Shown one piece after another: positions 17,834-25,125 of a stretch of DNA of 64,000 nucleotides. The translations under genes were made by a program, and so were the position numbers. The stretch lies in assembly GCF_001263415.1 (NCBI RefSeq), contig NZ_LGTE01000001.1, forward strand, positions 186,001 through 250,000, read 5' to 3'. Position 1 is the stretch's first letter, and the number at the start of each line of letters is the position of its first letter. The notes under the pieces were generated by a model. That model was not told the DNA's origin. It did no database searches and was given only the letters and a program-made list of their open reading frames with translations. This DNA is from Thermincola ferriacetica. Lineage in GTDB: Bacteria; Bacillota; Thermincolia; Thermincolales; Thermincolaceae.

Positions 17834-19505
17834 AATCAGAAATTTATCGGTAAGTTTTGGCCAGACCAGGGTTTTGAACAACATCAACCTGACCCTGACC
17901 AGGGGTGAATGCCTTGCCCTGATAGGGGAATCAGGCACAGGAAAAACCACTTTGGGCCGCAGCATTATCGGTCTCGGCGATGGGGAATGTACCGGTGAAA
18001 TACTTTACCGGGGCCGTAACCTGCTTGGGTTGACTGAGAGGGAAATGTCTGAAATCAGATGGAATCAGATTGCCATGGTCTTTCAAAACGTAGAAAATGC
18101 CCTGAACCCTTTGTACACTATACTTGATCAGGTTATGGAGCCCATGGTGGAACACGGTTTGTATACCAGGCCGGAAGCAAAAATAAGAGCCGGGGAGTTA
18201 TTAAAAAAGGTCGGGATTTCCCCTGACTTTCATTTCTTCTACCCGCACCAGTTAAGCGGTGGACAGAAGCAACGGGCGCTTATTGCCATGGCTCTGGCTA
18301 ATGACCCGGAGCTGCTGATCATGGATGAGCCCACTTCTGCGCTGGACCCCATTACGAAGGCAGAGATTATTAAATTGTTGCAGCAAATTGGCCGGCAGCA
18401 CACGATGCTGGTGATTACCCATGATTTTTCCACGGCAGCCACACTGGCCCAAAAAACTGCTGTTTTATATGGGGGCAGAATAGTGGAACTGGGTCCTACG
18501 GGCCTAATCCTGTCCAGCCCTAAACACCCGTATACCAGAGGACTGTTGCGTGCCTATCCGAATATGACCACTACCAAGGACTTGCAGGGTATTCCCGGCC
18601 GGCTTTCGCGGCCGAACAGGGGTTGCCCCTTTGCGCCGCGGTGCACCCAGAGTATGCCCGCATGCAGTCAGACATGCCCTGAGTTAATAGAAAACGGCGG
18701 GCGTATGGTGGCCTGTCATTTGGGGGGAATAGTTCCGCTGCTGGAAGTAAAAAATGTAGGTAAGTCTTTTGGCCGTCTGCGCGCAGTGGAAAAAATAAAT
18801 TTTACCCTGTATGAGGGGGAAACGGTAGCCCTTGTTGGCGAAAGCGGATCGGGAAAAACGACGTTGGCCCGGATTATAACAGGCAGCAGTGAACCGTCAG
18901 AGGGGCTAATTTTTTTAAACGGCCGGCCGGTTGAGCGCCGCGGTAAAGATTTTTACCGGCAGGTACAAATGATTTACCAGAACCCCGCCGAATCCATAAG
19001 TCACCGGCAAACGGTCCTGGAAGCTGTGAGTGAACCGTTGGAGATACATGAAGTAGGTGACCGAATGGAGCGCAGGGAAAAGGTAAAACGCGTGCTGGAA
19101 GAAGTGGAGTTACCCGCTACGGAGGAGTTCCTGCTGACCTACCCGCACCACTTAAGCGGCGGCGAAGCTCAGCGGGTGGCTATTGCCAGGGCATTGATAC
19201 TGGCTCCCAAATTACTCATAGCCGATGAGCCGACTTCGGCCCTGGATCCCAGTGTCCAGGCCAAGATACTGAAACTGCTCCTTAATCTCCAGGAAAAAAA
19301 GGGGCTAAGTTTGCTGTTTATTACCCATGATATTGCCCTGGCCCGGAAGGTGAGCGACCGGATTATTGTTCTCAGGGAGGGCAGGGTCGTGGAAGAAGGG
19401 CCTTCCCACCGTGTCACTTCTATGCCCAAACACCCGTATACCAGGAGCCTGTTGGCAGCCGCTCCCTCATTGGATGTTAAGGGAATGGTTTGCTTTGCAG
19501 TATAA
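17826..19505 (+). CDS. Fused double ABC ATPase (DppD-DppF type)
   Basis: One 559-residue chain carries both ATPase domains that are separate genes in the first operon. Domain 1 has GESGTGKT, LSGGQKQR and LLIMDEP and ends with the cysteine cluster GCPFAPRCTQSMPAC near residue 265. Domain 2 begins near residue 302 (LLEVKNVGKSFG) with GESGSGKT, LSGGEAQR and LLIADEP. Fusion fixes the 1:1 ratio of the two ATPases. The ATG at 17826 overlaps the permease gene by 8 bases. The operon ends here. Confidence 0.9.
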   Translation: MLEIRNLSVSFGQTRVLNNINLTLTRGECLALIGESGTGKTTLGRSIIGLGDGECTGEILYRGRNLLGLTEREMSEIRWNQIAMVFQNVENALNPLYTILDQVMEPMVEHGLYTRPEAKIRAGELLKKVGISPDFHFFYPHQLSGGQKQRALIAMALANDPELLIMDEPTSALDPITKAEIIKLLQQIGRQHTMLVITHDFSTAATLAQKTAVLYGGRIVELGPTGLILSSPKHPYTRGLLRAYPNMTTTKDLQGIPGRLSRPNRGCPFAPRCTQSMPACSQTCPELIENGGRMVACHLGGIVPLLEVKNVGKSFGRLRAVEKINFTLYEGETVALVGESGSGKTTLARIITGSSEPSEGLIFLNGRPVERRGKDFYRQVQMIYQNPAESISHRQTVLEAVSEPLEIHEVGDRMERREKVKRVLEEVELPATEEFLLTYPHHLSGGEAQRVAIARALILAPKLLIADEPTSALDPSVQAKILKLLLNLQEKKGLSLLFITHDIALARKVSDRIIVLREGRVVEEGPSHRVTSMPKHPYTRSLLAAAPSLDVKGMVCFAV

Positions 19506-19562
19506 TGTTGAGAATTGTTCAACCGCATAGGTATTTTGTTTTGCGGGACCAGAGTAAGAAAA

Positions 19563-19584
19563 AAGAAGAGGAGAACCTCTTCTT
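19563..19584 (-). terminator. Intrinsic terminator
   Basis: AAGAAGAGG and CCTCTTCTT form a 9-bp stem with an AGAA loop. Read on the minus strand it is followed by a T-rich run, so it terminates the small gene at 19583-19816; the stop codon lies in the stem. It may also act on the plus strand for the ABC operon. Confidence 0.7.
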
Positions 19585-19816
19585 ACTGCAGGGTCATATT
19601 TCTTAATTCCGACAGTATCTGTTCGCCGTCTTTGATATGCTCCTGCAAATGATTGATCCGGTTCTGGTCACCGGTTTTTTGCAGTTCCTGCAGTTCCAAC
19701 CTGTGGGCATCAAGGGAACCCAGAAGGTCATTATAAAGATTTATGGCTTCATCAAAATTTAGACCGCCTTGATTTTTCAACTGGTCGAATCGGTGTTTGA
19801 TACTGGAGCAGCTCAT
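19583..19816 (-). CDS. Small coiled-coil protein, 77 aa, unknown function
   Basis: This short protein (MSCSSIKHRFDQLKNQGG...) is almost entirely helical with heptad-like spacing of leucines between residues 25 and 75, and is rich in Gln, Glu and Leu. I do not recognise a family. A good ribosome site (AAGGAGG on the minus strand) lies before its ATG at 19814-19816. It is read opposite to its neighbours and is a single-gene unit with its own terminator. Confidence 0.7.
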   Translation of the reverse strand: MSCSSIKHRFDQLKNQGGLNFDEAINLYNDLLGSLDAHRLELQELQKTGDQNRINHLQEHIKDGEQILSELRNMTLQ

Positions 19817-19941
19817 AGTTTAACCTCCTTAAGATTGGTTTAGTTTACTTTTACTATAGCTTTTGCAAAAATAACAGGCTTATACCCGGAAATTTACCGG
19901 CGGCCTGCTCCGGCAATGAAAATGTGACTGGGGAGGTAATC

Positions 19942-20502
19942 ATGCCATACGGAAACGAATTTGAGAAAAACAAAATGGTTGATTTCTGGGCGGAAGCCTG
20001 GGAACAGGCCGGGAATATCCGCTCAAAACAAAAGCAACCTGCCAAAGACCTGCAAAGAACGGTGGCAATGTGGAATAACCGGGCCGGCAGTTTTGCCAAA
20101 AACAGGGCCCTTGCTCCTGCATCCAATATGCTGGAGATAATTAAAGAAAGAGCCGAAAAAGAAGGGGTTTTCAATATTGCTTTCTTGCAGGAAAAGTTAT
20201 GGCCAAAACTGTTTCAGGAAGCCTGGTCGGATCTCTCCATGGATATCATTTTTCCTTTTAACCTGGTCTATGCCATGGGATATTTTCCTTCACTAAAGTT
20301 TATTAACGCCAAATGGGTCAATGAAGAATCTGTGGAGGAAACGACCGGGAAACTAAGGGACTGGTTTGCCGGTTACACCGACATTACACCTGCAGTACTG
20401 GAAAGCTTACATGAATTTGTTGTAAATGAGTCTGTTAACGGTCTGGTGAAGGAAGAAGTGGAAACCAATATCGGTATGATGGTTTGGCAGGTACGAAGAT
20501 AA
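19942..20502 (+). CDS. Internally shortened SAM methyltransferase-like protein
   Basis: The 186-residue protein starts MPYGNEFEKNKMVDFWAEAW. The AMWNNRAGSFAK region matches the N-terminal helix of class I methyltransferases, NMLEIIKERAEKEGVFNI matches the segment after motif II, and FPFNLVYAMGYFPSLKF with the following helix matches their C-terminal domain. Motif I (the Gly-rich SAM loop) and the central catalytic part are absent, with no stop or frameshift, so two in-frame deletions are likely. ATG 19942 with GGGGAGG is preferred over GTG 19924. It is probably an inactive remnant, or a protein that lost its enzymatic role. Confidence 0.65.
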   Translation: MPYGNEFEKNKMVDFWAEAWEQAGNIRSKQKQPAKDLQRTVAMWNNRAGSFAKNRALAPASNMLEIIKERAEKEGVFNIAFLQEKLWPKLFQEAWSDLSMDIIFPFNLVYAMGYFPSLKFINAKWVNEESVEETTGKLRDWFAGYTDITPAVLESLHEFVVNESVNGLVKEEVETNIGMMVWQVRR

Positions 20503-20585
20503 CTTTATTAGAAACCATTATAAACCCGAATTTTTTGTCGGACTTAAGTAAGCATAGAATTTTTTTGAGTTTTTATTTTGGGCAT

Positions 20586-20632
20586 TTGACAAAAACCAGA
20601 AAAAGGAGTAATATAATAATGGGCATATGCCC
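20586..20632 (+). promoter_or_regulatory. Promoter with palindromic operator GGGCATATGCCC
   Basis: TTGACA (20586-20591) and TAATAT/TATAAT (20609-20617) form a promoter. A perfect 12-base palindrome GGGCATATGCCC (20621-20632) lies at the expected transcription start, a place where a bound repressor would block RNA polymerase. The DUF134 helix-turn-helix protein at 22989 is a candidate regulator, by position only. Confidence 0.65.
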
Positions 20633-20670
20633 TAAACAAATATGCTCGGATTAAGAAAGGGGGTATCAGT

Positions 20671-21015
20671 ATGCCGGGTTTTGACGGTACAGGGCCGCTT
20701 GGTCAAGGTCCGGGAACAGGTGGCGGTTTCGGTTACTGCTCCTCGTCGGTGGGACAGGGTAACTATTCTGCTAGTTATGGCACCCTGTGCGGAGTAGGCC
20801 GGGGAGGAACTCCTTACGGCGGGGGACGCGGCCGTTGCTTTGGCGGAAGCCGGAGGTTCGGCGGTAAGCGGCTGCCGTCTGTATGGCGTAACCATGTTTC
20901 CGCACCGGTAAATGAAAAAGAATTTTTACAGGGTAGAATTAAGGCATTACAAGCTGAAATTGAAACTATTAATAAGAAGATTTCTGAACTAAATCAGGCA
21001 GAAGAAAATAAGTGA
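20671..21015 (+). CDS. DUF5320 family protein
   Basis: This 114-residue protein begins MPGFDGTGPLGQGPGTGGGF, the highly conserved Gly/Pro start of DUF5320 proteins. A Gly/Arg/Cys-rich central region is followed by a C-terminal coiled coil (about residues 82-112). Such proteins usually occur next to MinD/Mrp-type ATPases, NifX/NifB-like proteins and DUF134 regulators; the function is unknown. Here the next genes are a ferredoxin and a flavoprotein, and the ATPase survives only as a fragment. The start ATG has AAAGGGGG upstream. Confidence 0.85.
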   Translation: MPGFDGTGPLGQGPGTGGGFGYCSSSVGQGNYSASYGTLCGVGRGGTPYGGGRGRCFGGSRRFGGKRLPSVWRNHVSAPVNEKEFLQGRIKALQAEIETINKKISELNQAEENK

Positions 21016-21084
21016 TTATAATCATTTGTAGCATACACCGGGTAACAAGGTGGAGTATTTCGGAATGTGGGGGGAGATTTTAGT

Positions 21085-21255
21085 ATGGCGGCTATTGTTG
21101 ATGAAGAAAAATGTACGGGTTGTGCTTCGTGTGTGGAGGTATGTCCGGTAGGAGCGATTAGTGTGAATAGTGTGGCTCATGTTGACACAAATACATGTGT
21201 AGACTGTGGAACATGTGTTGATGAATGTCCCCACGGAGCAATTTCTATAGAGTAA
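21085..21255 (+). CDS. 2[4Fe-4S] ferredoxin
   Basis: A 56-residue ferredoxin with two cysteine clusters, CTGCASCVEVCP and CVDCGTCVDECP, each binding a [4Fe-4S] centre. It is a typical clostridial-type electron carrier in size and spacing. ATG 21085 follows GGGGGAGA; the frame extends to GTG 21067 but that start would overlap the ribosome site. It lies in the DUF5320 cluster. Confidence 0.92.
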   Translation: MAAIVDEEKCTGCASCVEVCPVGAISVNSVAHVDTNTCVDCGTCVDECPHGAISIE

Positions 21256-21287
21256 TCTGCTTAGTATAAAAACTTGTCAAGTGTTAT

Positions 21288-21318
21288 TGCCTTCCGTAAA
21301 TGATACGGAGGGCATTTT
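21288..21318 (+). terminator. Intrinsic terminator after ferredoxin
   Basis: An 11-bp stem TGCCTTCCGTA (21288-21298) / TACGGAGGGCA (21304-21314), with an AATGA loop, is followed by TTTT. It separates the ferredoxin from the flavoprotein gene. Confidence 0.75.
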
Positions 21319-21367
21319 GGTTTAACTAGTTTAACTATTTGCCTAATTTTTGTAAGGGGGAAAAGAT

Positions 21368-22705
21368 GTGGAAACTGAAATACTTGTGGTTGGCGGTAAC
21401 GTAGCGGGGAGAGGGTTTGTGTCTTCAATATTAAAAATAAATCCGCAAACCCAAATTACATTGGTTCGCAGAGAAAACAAGGCGTTGGTTCCTTGCGGAA
21501 TTCCGTATATCTTTGGAACTTTAAAGTTGCCGGATAATAATGCCGTTTCCGATGAAAGCATGGTGGAAAAGGGAGTTAACATATTAGTTGACGAAGTAAC
21601 AGCAATTGATAAAGAGCGAAAATTAGCCGTAACAGCAAGTGGGGAAAAAATTATTTATAATAAACTTGTTCTGGCCACGGGTTCTTTACCGGTTGTTCCG
21701 GGAATTGGGGAAGGTGGTAATTTTAACAATATTTATTTTATTTTTAAGGATTTGGATTACCTTACCCTACTTAAGAATTATTTAAAAGAAAAGAAGAAGG
21801 TTGTAATTGTCGGCGGCGGGTTCATTGGTGTTGAGTTGGCGGAAGAGCTTTCAAAATTGATCGATGGCAGCATAACCATAGTGGAATGCGGTCCCACATG
21901 TCTTTGGCAGTCGTTTGACCTCGAGTTTGCACAAATGGTAGAAAAAATACTCTGCGAAATAGGTATTAAAATCTACAAATTGGAAACTGTCAAGAAATTC
22001 ATTGGCCATAAAGGAAATGTAAAACAAATTGAGTTGACCGGTGGAGGCAAATTGGACGTTGATGCTGTGATTTTTGCTGCAGGAGTTTACCCCAATACAA
22101 CATTGGGAAAGGCGATAGGTTTGCCTCTTGATAAATTCGGCGCCATTAAGGTGGACAAATATATGAGAGCAGATAAAGACATTTATGCTATCGGCGATTG
22201 TGCCTCAAAACAGGATTACTTTACAGGGGAGCCTGTTTCTGTAATGTTGGGGTCAATTGCTGCCACGGAAGCGAAAATTGCCGCTCATAACCTTTATAAT
22301 TTGACCGGAATGTTTAGAAATGGGACATTAAGTATTGTTTTAACAAGTCTGAATGGAATTTCTTTCGGTTCGGTGGGGTTAACTGAGGGAAATGCCAGGG
22401 TGCGAGGATTTAACACAAAAATAGGATCAGTACAGGTTTATGATAGGCATCCCGCTTGCTTACCGGGGGCTGTAAAGCAAATAGTCAAGTTGGTCTTTGA
22501 CAAGGAAACCGGGGTTATTTTAGGAGGGCAGGCCTGTGGCGGTCAATCGGTCGGTGAGTTGGTAAATATAATTGGTTTAGCTGTGCAAACCCGTATGACG
22601 GCATCACAAATTCTTGCTCTGCAAATGGGGACGCACCCTTTAATGACCCCGGGTCCAACAATGTATACTATCACCAATGCGGCAGAAAATTCATTGGTTA
22701 AATAA
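21368..22705 (+). CDS. FAD-dependent NAD(P)H oxidoreductase, NADH oxidase/CoA-disulfide reductase family
   Basis: The 445-residue flavoprotein has the N-terminal FAD-binding loop (VVGGNVAGRGF; the usual GxGxxG is slightly altered), a single redox cysteine in LVPCGIPYIFG near residue 42, the NAD-binding loop VVIVGGGFIGVELAEEL near residue 146, and the second FAD motif DIYAIGDCA near residue 275. These proteins reduce CoA disulfide, persulfides or oxygen with NAD(P)H. It starts at GTG 21368 behind AAGGGGGAAAAG. A paralogue stands at 41817. The TLSIVLTSLNG region and a dimerisation domain fill the C-terminal third. Confidence 0.85.
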   Translation: METEILVVGGNVAGRGFVSSILKINPQTQITLVRRENKALVPCGIPYIFGTLKLPDNNAVSDESMVEKGVNILVDEVTAIDKERKLAVTASGEKIIYNKLVLATGSLPVVPGIGEGGNFNNIYFIFKDLDYLTLLKNYLKEKKKVVIVGGGFIGVELAEELSKLIDGSITIVECGPTCLWQSFDLEFAQMVEKILCEIGIKIYKLETVKKFIGHKGNVKQIELTGGGKLDVDAVIFAAGVYPNTTLGKAIGLPLDKFGAIKVDKYMRADKDIYAIGDCASKQDYFTGEPVSVMLGSIAATEAKIAAHNLYNLTGMFRNGTLSIVLTSLNGISFGSVGLTEGNARVRGFNTKIGSVQVYDRHPACLPGAVKQIVKLVFDKETGVILGGQACGGQSVGELVNIIGLAVQTRMTASQILALQMGTHPLMTPGPTMYTITNAAENSLVK

Positions 22706-22825
22706 ACTGGAGATATTATACGGCAGTGTGAAGAGGCCAATGTCAGAGTATTAGATAAGGTTCCCTTTGACAGGGAAGTAAATAAGTCACTTGCTGAAGG
22801 GATACCGGTAGTAAATTTCCCATAA
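22706..22825 (+). pseudogene. C-terminal fragment of a MinD/Mrp-type ATPase
   Basis: Directly after the stop of the flavoprotein and in the same frame, about 39 codons translate to IIRQCEEANVRVLDKVPFD followed by REVNKSLAEGIPVVNFP and a stop. This is the end of P-loop ATPases of the MinD/Mrp family (the IPFDxxV...AxGxPVV tail). There is no start codon or upstream part. The normal neighbours of DUF5320 and DUF134 genes include exactly this ATPase, so the fragment marks a deletion in which the flavoprotein gene replaced most of it. Confidence 0.65.
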
Positions 22826-22945
22826 TATTGCGAGAATAGCTATCAGGGGGATTTGGGGCGAATTACAGATTTTTGATGATTTTAACTGTCTGGGATAAAA
22901 TATAGTATTTTCTTCCGGGCAATTTTTTTTGTATAATAAGACTTG

Positions 22946-22972
22946 TATAATATAGAGCAAAGAAGCTCTATA
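22946..22972 (+). promoter_or_regulatory. Promoter with inverted repeat before the DUF134 gene
   Basis: TATAAT (22946-22951) is overlapped at its last base by the perfect inverted repeat TATAGAGC (22951-22958) / GCTCTATA (22965-22972), 6-base spacer. Its position over the transcription start suits autoregulation by the DUF134 protein encoded just downstream. Confidence 0.5.
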
Positions 22973-22988
22973 GACGGGGGTTATAAAA

Positions 22989-23462
22989 GTGCCTAGACCA
23001 AGAAAATGGCGGAGAGTCGAATTTGTTCCCGGCGAGATATGTTTTGTTCCTGCTGGTAGGCCCAGGTGTGGTCTGGAGGAGGAGATCCTGAAGGTCGAAG
23101 AGATTGAGGCCATAAGGCTGAAAGATATTTTGAATCTCAATCAGGATGAGTGCGCTGCAAAGATGCAGATATCCCGCCAGACTTTTCAACGAATTTTGAG
23201 CGATGCCCGTACGAAAATAGCCACCGCCCTTATTCACGGGAAAGCTTTAAGGGTACAGGGCGGGGATTTTACCAGGAACATTTGTAGGGTTACGTGCCGG
23301 AATTGTGGAAAACAATGGGAAGAAAGTTACGAAAATTATCAAAAGGTTTTGGATAACGAGTGTCAGTGTCCATACTGTGGTTCCAAAGAAATCTTTTGTT
23401 GTAAGCGCAACAATGGGTTTTGCGTTAAAGGATGTCGGAAGTGGCGGGAAATGGAAAGGTAG
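22989..23462 (+). CDS. DUF134 family DNA-binding protein
   Basis: A 157-residue protein that starts at GTG 22989 with MPRPRKWRRVEFVPGE, the invariant DUF134 opening. Residues 38-80 contain a sigma-70 region-4-like helix-turn-helix (EEIEAIRLKDILNLNQDECA then MQISRQTFQRIL). The C-terminal half has four CxxC-type pairs (CRNCG, CPYCG, CCKRN, CVKGC), so it probably binds zinc or an Fe-S cluster. A regulator of the DUF5320 cluster is the likely role. Confidence 0.85.
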   Translation: MPRPRKWRRVEFVPGEICFVPAGRPRCGLEEEILKVEEIEAIRLKDILNLNQDECAAKMQISRQTFQRILSDARTKIATALIHGKALRVQGGDFTRNICRVTCRNCGKQWEESYENYQKVLDNECQCPYCGSKEIFCCKRNNGFCVKGCRKWREMER

Positions 23463-23474
23463 CGTGGTGATTGG

Positions 23475-23945
23475 ATGATTGAGATATCAATACCGGGTTA
23501 CAGGAGTCTTATATTAGAAAATCTTGTCCTGGATTTCAACGGTACCCTTGCATTTGACGGTAAGCTTGCAAATACCACCGGAAAAATTATTAATGAACTG
23601 GCCGGAGTACTCAAAGTCTATATCTTAACGGCAGATACCTTTGGTACTGTTGCTTTGGAGTGTGCCGGTATCCAGGCGGAGGTTGTGATTATAGACCAGG
23701 AAAACGGCGGCTCGGATAAAGCGGCCTTTGTTGAAAAGATCGGTGCTTCCCGGACCGTTGCTGTCGGAAACGGGGTGAACGATGTCGCCATGCTGAGCAG
23801 GGCCGCTCTGGGTATTGCTGTTCTTGGGCCGGAGGGTTGTGCCGGCCAGGCTTTGGCACAGGCGGATATAGCAGTTAAAAATATAGATGAAGGATTAAGT
23901 TTGCTCTTGAATCCTAAAAGAATAACAGCAACTTTGCGTAAATAG
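23475..23945 (+). CDS. HAD-like soluble P-type ATPase-type phosphatase
   Basis: This 156-residue protein resembles the phosphorylation domain of P-type ATPases without the membrane part. DFNGTLAFDG near residue 20 supplies the HAD nucleophile Asp, ILTADTFGT is motif II and AVGNGVNDVAML (near residue 97) is motif IV. It lies 12 bases after the DUF134 gene. Phosphatase activity is expected from the motifs; the substrate is unknown. Confidence 0.8.
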   Translation: MIEISIPGYRSLILENLVLDFNGTLAFDGKLANTTGKIINELAGVLKVYILTADTFGTVALECAGIQAEVVIIDQENGGSDKAAFVEKIGASRTVAVGNGVNDVAMLSRAALGIAVLGPEGCAGQALAQADIAVKNIDEGLSLLLNPKRITATLRK

Positions 23946-23989
23946 ACGGTGTCGGACTTATCGCAGAGAAGCCGTAATTTTATAAAAAT

Positions 23990-24040
23990 CCGCCCCCGAA
24001 AACCTACCCCCTTGTGGGGTAGGATGAAGGGGGCCTTTTA
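23990..24040 (+). terminator. Nested intrinsic terminator
   Basis: CCTACCCC (24003-24010) pairs with GGGGTAGG (24016-24023), inside an outer GCCCCC/GGGGGC pairing that ends in CCTTTTAAA. It closes the DUF134-HAD unit just before the IS remnant. Confidence 0.65.
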
Positions 24041-24124
24041 AATCGCTTAAGTTAAACATATAAATCAAACCTTTGTTCTTGTGGTAAAATAAGGGTATGG
24101 AAAGAAAAATTAACCATTGCGTAG

Positions 24125-24595
24125 AGCAGGGGTTATTACATCGGTACTGCTGGCAATGTCAGCACTGAAACTATTCGTAAATATATCGGAGCCCCAAAGG
24201 TCTACATCGGCGACCCGCAGGGCGTAAGGAAACAGGAATGCGGCCGGCACCACAACCAACGGATGAGCCAGTGGAGCTTCGGCCGGCTGCGGGATCTTCT
24301 GGAATATAAGCTCAAGCGGCATGGCATCACCCTGGAGAAAATCGAAGAACGGGGCACCTCCGGCACATGCCCGATATGCAACAAGTATACGAAGCAAACT
24401 GGCCGGATTTACCGGTGCGGCAACAGGGAATGCGGTTTCAGCGGAGCGCACCGTGACGTAATAGGTGCTACGGGCATACTGGACTTAGCAGTAAACGGCC
24501 AGTTCACCCCGGGTCGTAGGTTGCCGGAGATGGTGTCTTACTCGCGGCCTGTGGTGTTAGTTCCGATGCGGAGCCATAAAAAGAAAGCCGCATAA
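24125..24595 (+). pseudogene. IS200/IS605 remnant: TnpA tail joined to TnpB C-terminal part
   Basis: The frame is open from 24125 but has no start. The first about 20 codons (YYIGTAGNVSTETIRKYI) look like the C-terminal end of a Y1 transposase TnpA. They are joined in frame to the end of a TnpB nuclease: VYIGDPQGVRKQE, QWSFGRLRDLLEYKLKRHGI, then the zinc-finger pair CPIC and CGNREC, and the RuvC-III segment SGAHRDVIGATGIL. The N-terminal and central parts of TnpB, with two RuvC motifs, are missing, so it cannot be an active nuclease. Confidence 0.75.
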
Positions 24596-24800
24596 AGACG
24601 TATCTACGCTGAGTAGTAGACGCCCATGGACCGGGCCATCCAGCGTCTGGGGTTAACTTGGGCGCCAGGATGTAGCGCATTGAGGGGGAGTAAGACCTGC
24701 CTTCAGACAGGCGTCTCCCGATGAGGTGCTAAGGACTGTCCGGGCGGACCCGGCTGCTTTTAAGAAGCCGCCGGGCTTGTCCCGGCGGAGGTTCACTCTA
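24596..24800 (+). ncRNA. Right end of the IS605-type element, probable omega RNA scaffold
   Basis: The 200 bases after the TnpB remnant are GC-rich with several hairpins, for example AGCCGCCGGG/CCCGGCGG at about 24771-24788, as at the 3' end of IS200/IS605 elements where the TnpB guide RNA is made. The AT-rich sequence resumes at about 24795, only 13 bases before the riboswitch promoter. The exact end and the guide are not determinable by eye. Confidence 0.5.
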
Positions 24801-24807
24801 AATATTC

Positions 24808-24837
24808 TGGACAATGCGGACAATTTCATGCTATTAT
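24808..24837 (+). promoter_or_regulatory. Promoter of the corrinoid-capture operon
   Basis: TGGACA (24808-24813) and TATTAT (24832-24837) with an 18-base spacer. The 22-base block starting TTCTGGACAATGCGGAC is identical in the second leader at 36173, where the -10 is a perfect TATAAT. It is 20 bases upstream of the aptamer. Confidence 0.65.
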
Positions 24838-24858
24838 ATCATCAAACAGAATATTATG

Positions 24859-25017
24859 GAATAAGTGGTCCTTCTTGAAAGGACATAATAGGGAAGCCGG
24901 TGCAAATCCGGCGCGGTCCCGCCACTGTAAGAGGAAATCACTTTGCAATATGCCACTGGGTTTAACCTGGGAAGGCGTAAAGTGGTGATGATCTCGAGCC
25001 AGGAAACCTGCTTATTC
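24859..25017 (+). promoter_or_regulatory. Cobalamin riboswitch, copy 1
   Basis: All core features are present: GGGAAGCCGGTGCAAATCCG, then GCGCGGTCCCGCCACTGTAA, and the B12 box GAGCCAGGAAACCTGC near the 3' end. The closing stem pairs GAATAAG (24859-24865) with CTTATTC (25011-25017). It should bind adenosyl- or other cobalamins. The terminator at 25072 is the probable expression platform, giving repression when cobalamin is plentiful. Confidence 0.95.
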
Positions 25018-25071
25018 TGAACTCGCCGTAAGTACCCACGATGGATGGGAAGGGAGAGACTCAGGCTTTTT

Positions 25072-25108
25072 TGCCCTCTGCATCGTCGTGCGGAGGGCAT
25101 GTTGTTTT
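25072..25108 (+). terminator. Terminator of cobalamin riboswitch 1
   Basis: An 11-bp stem (25072-25082 with 25089-25099; TGCCCTCTGCA/TGCGGAGGGCA) is followed by TGTTGTTTTT. It sits between the riboswitch and the second conserved element. Confidence 0.8.
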
Positions 25109-25125
25109 TAAAAAGAAATATACAG

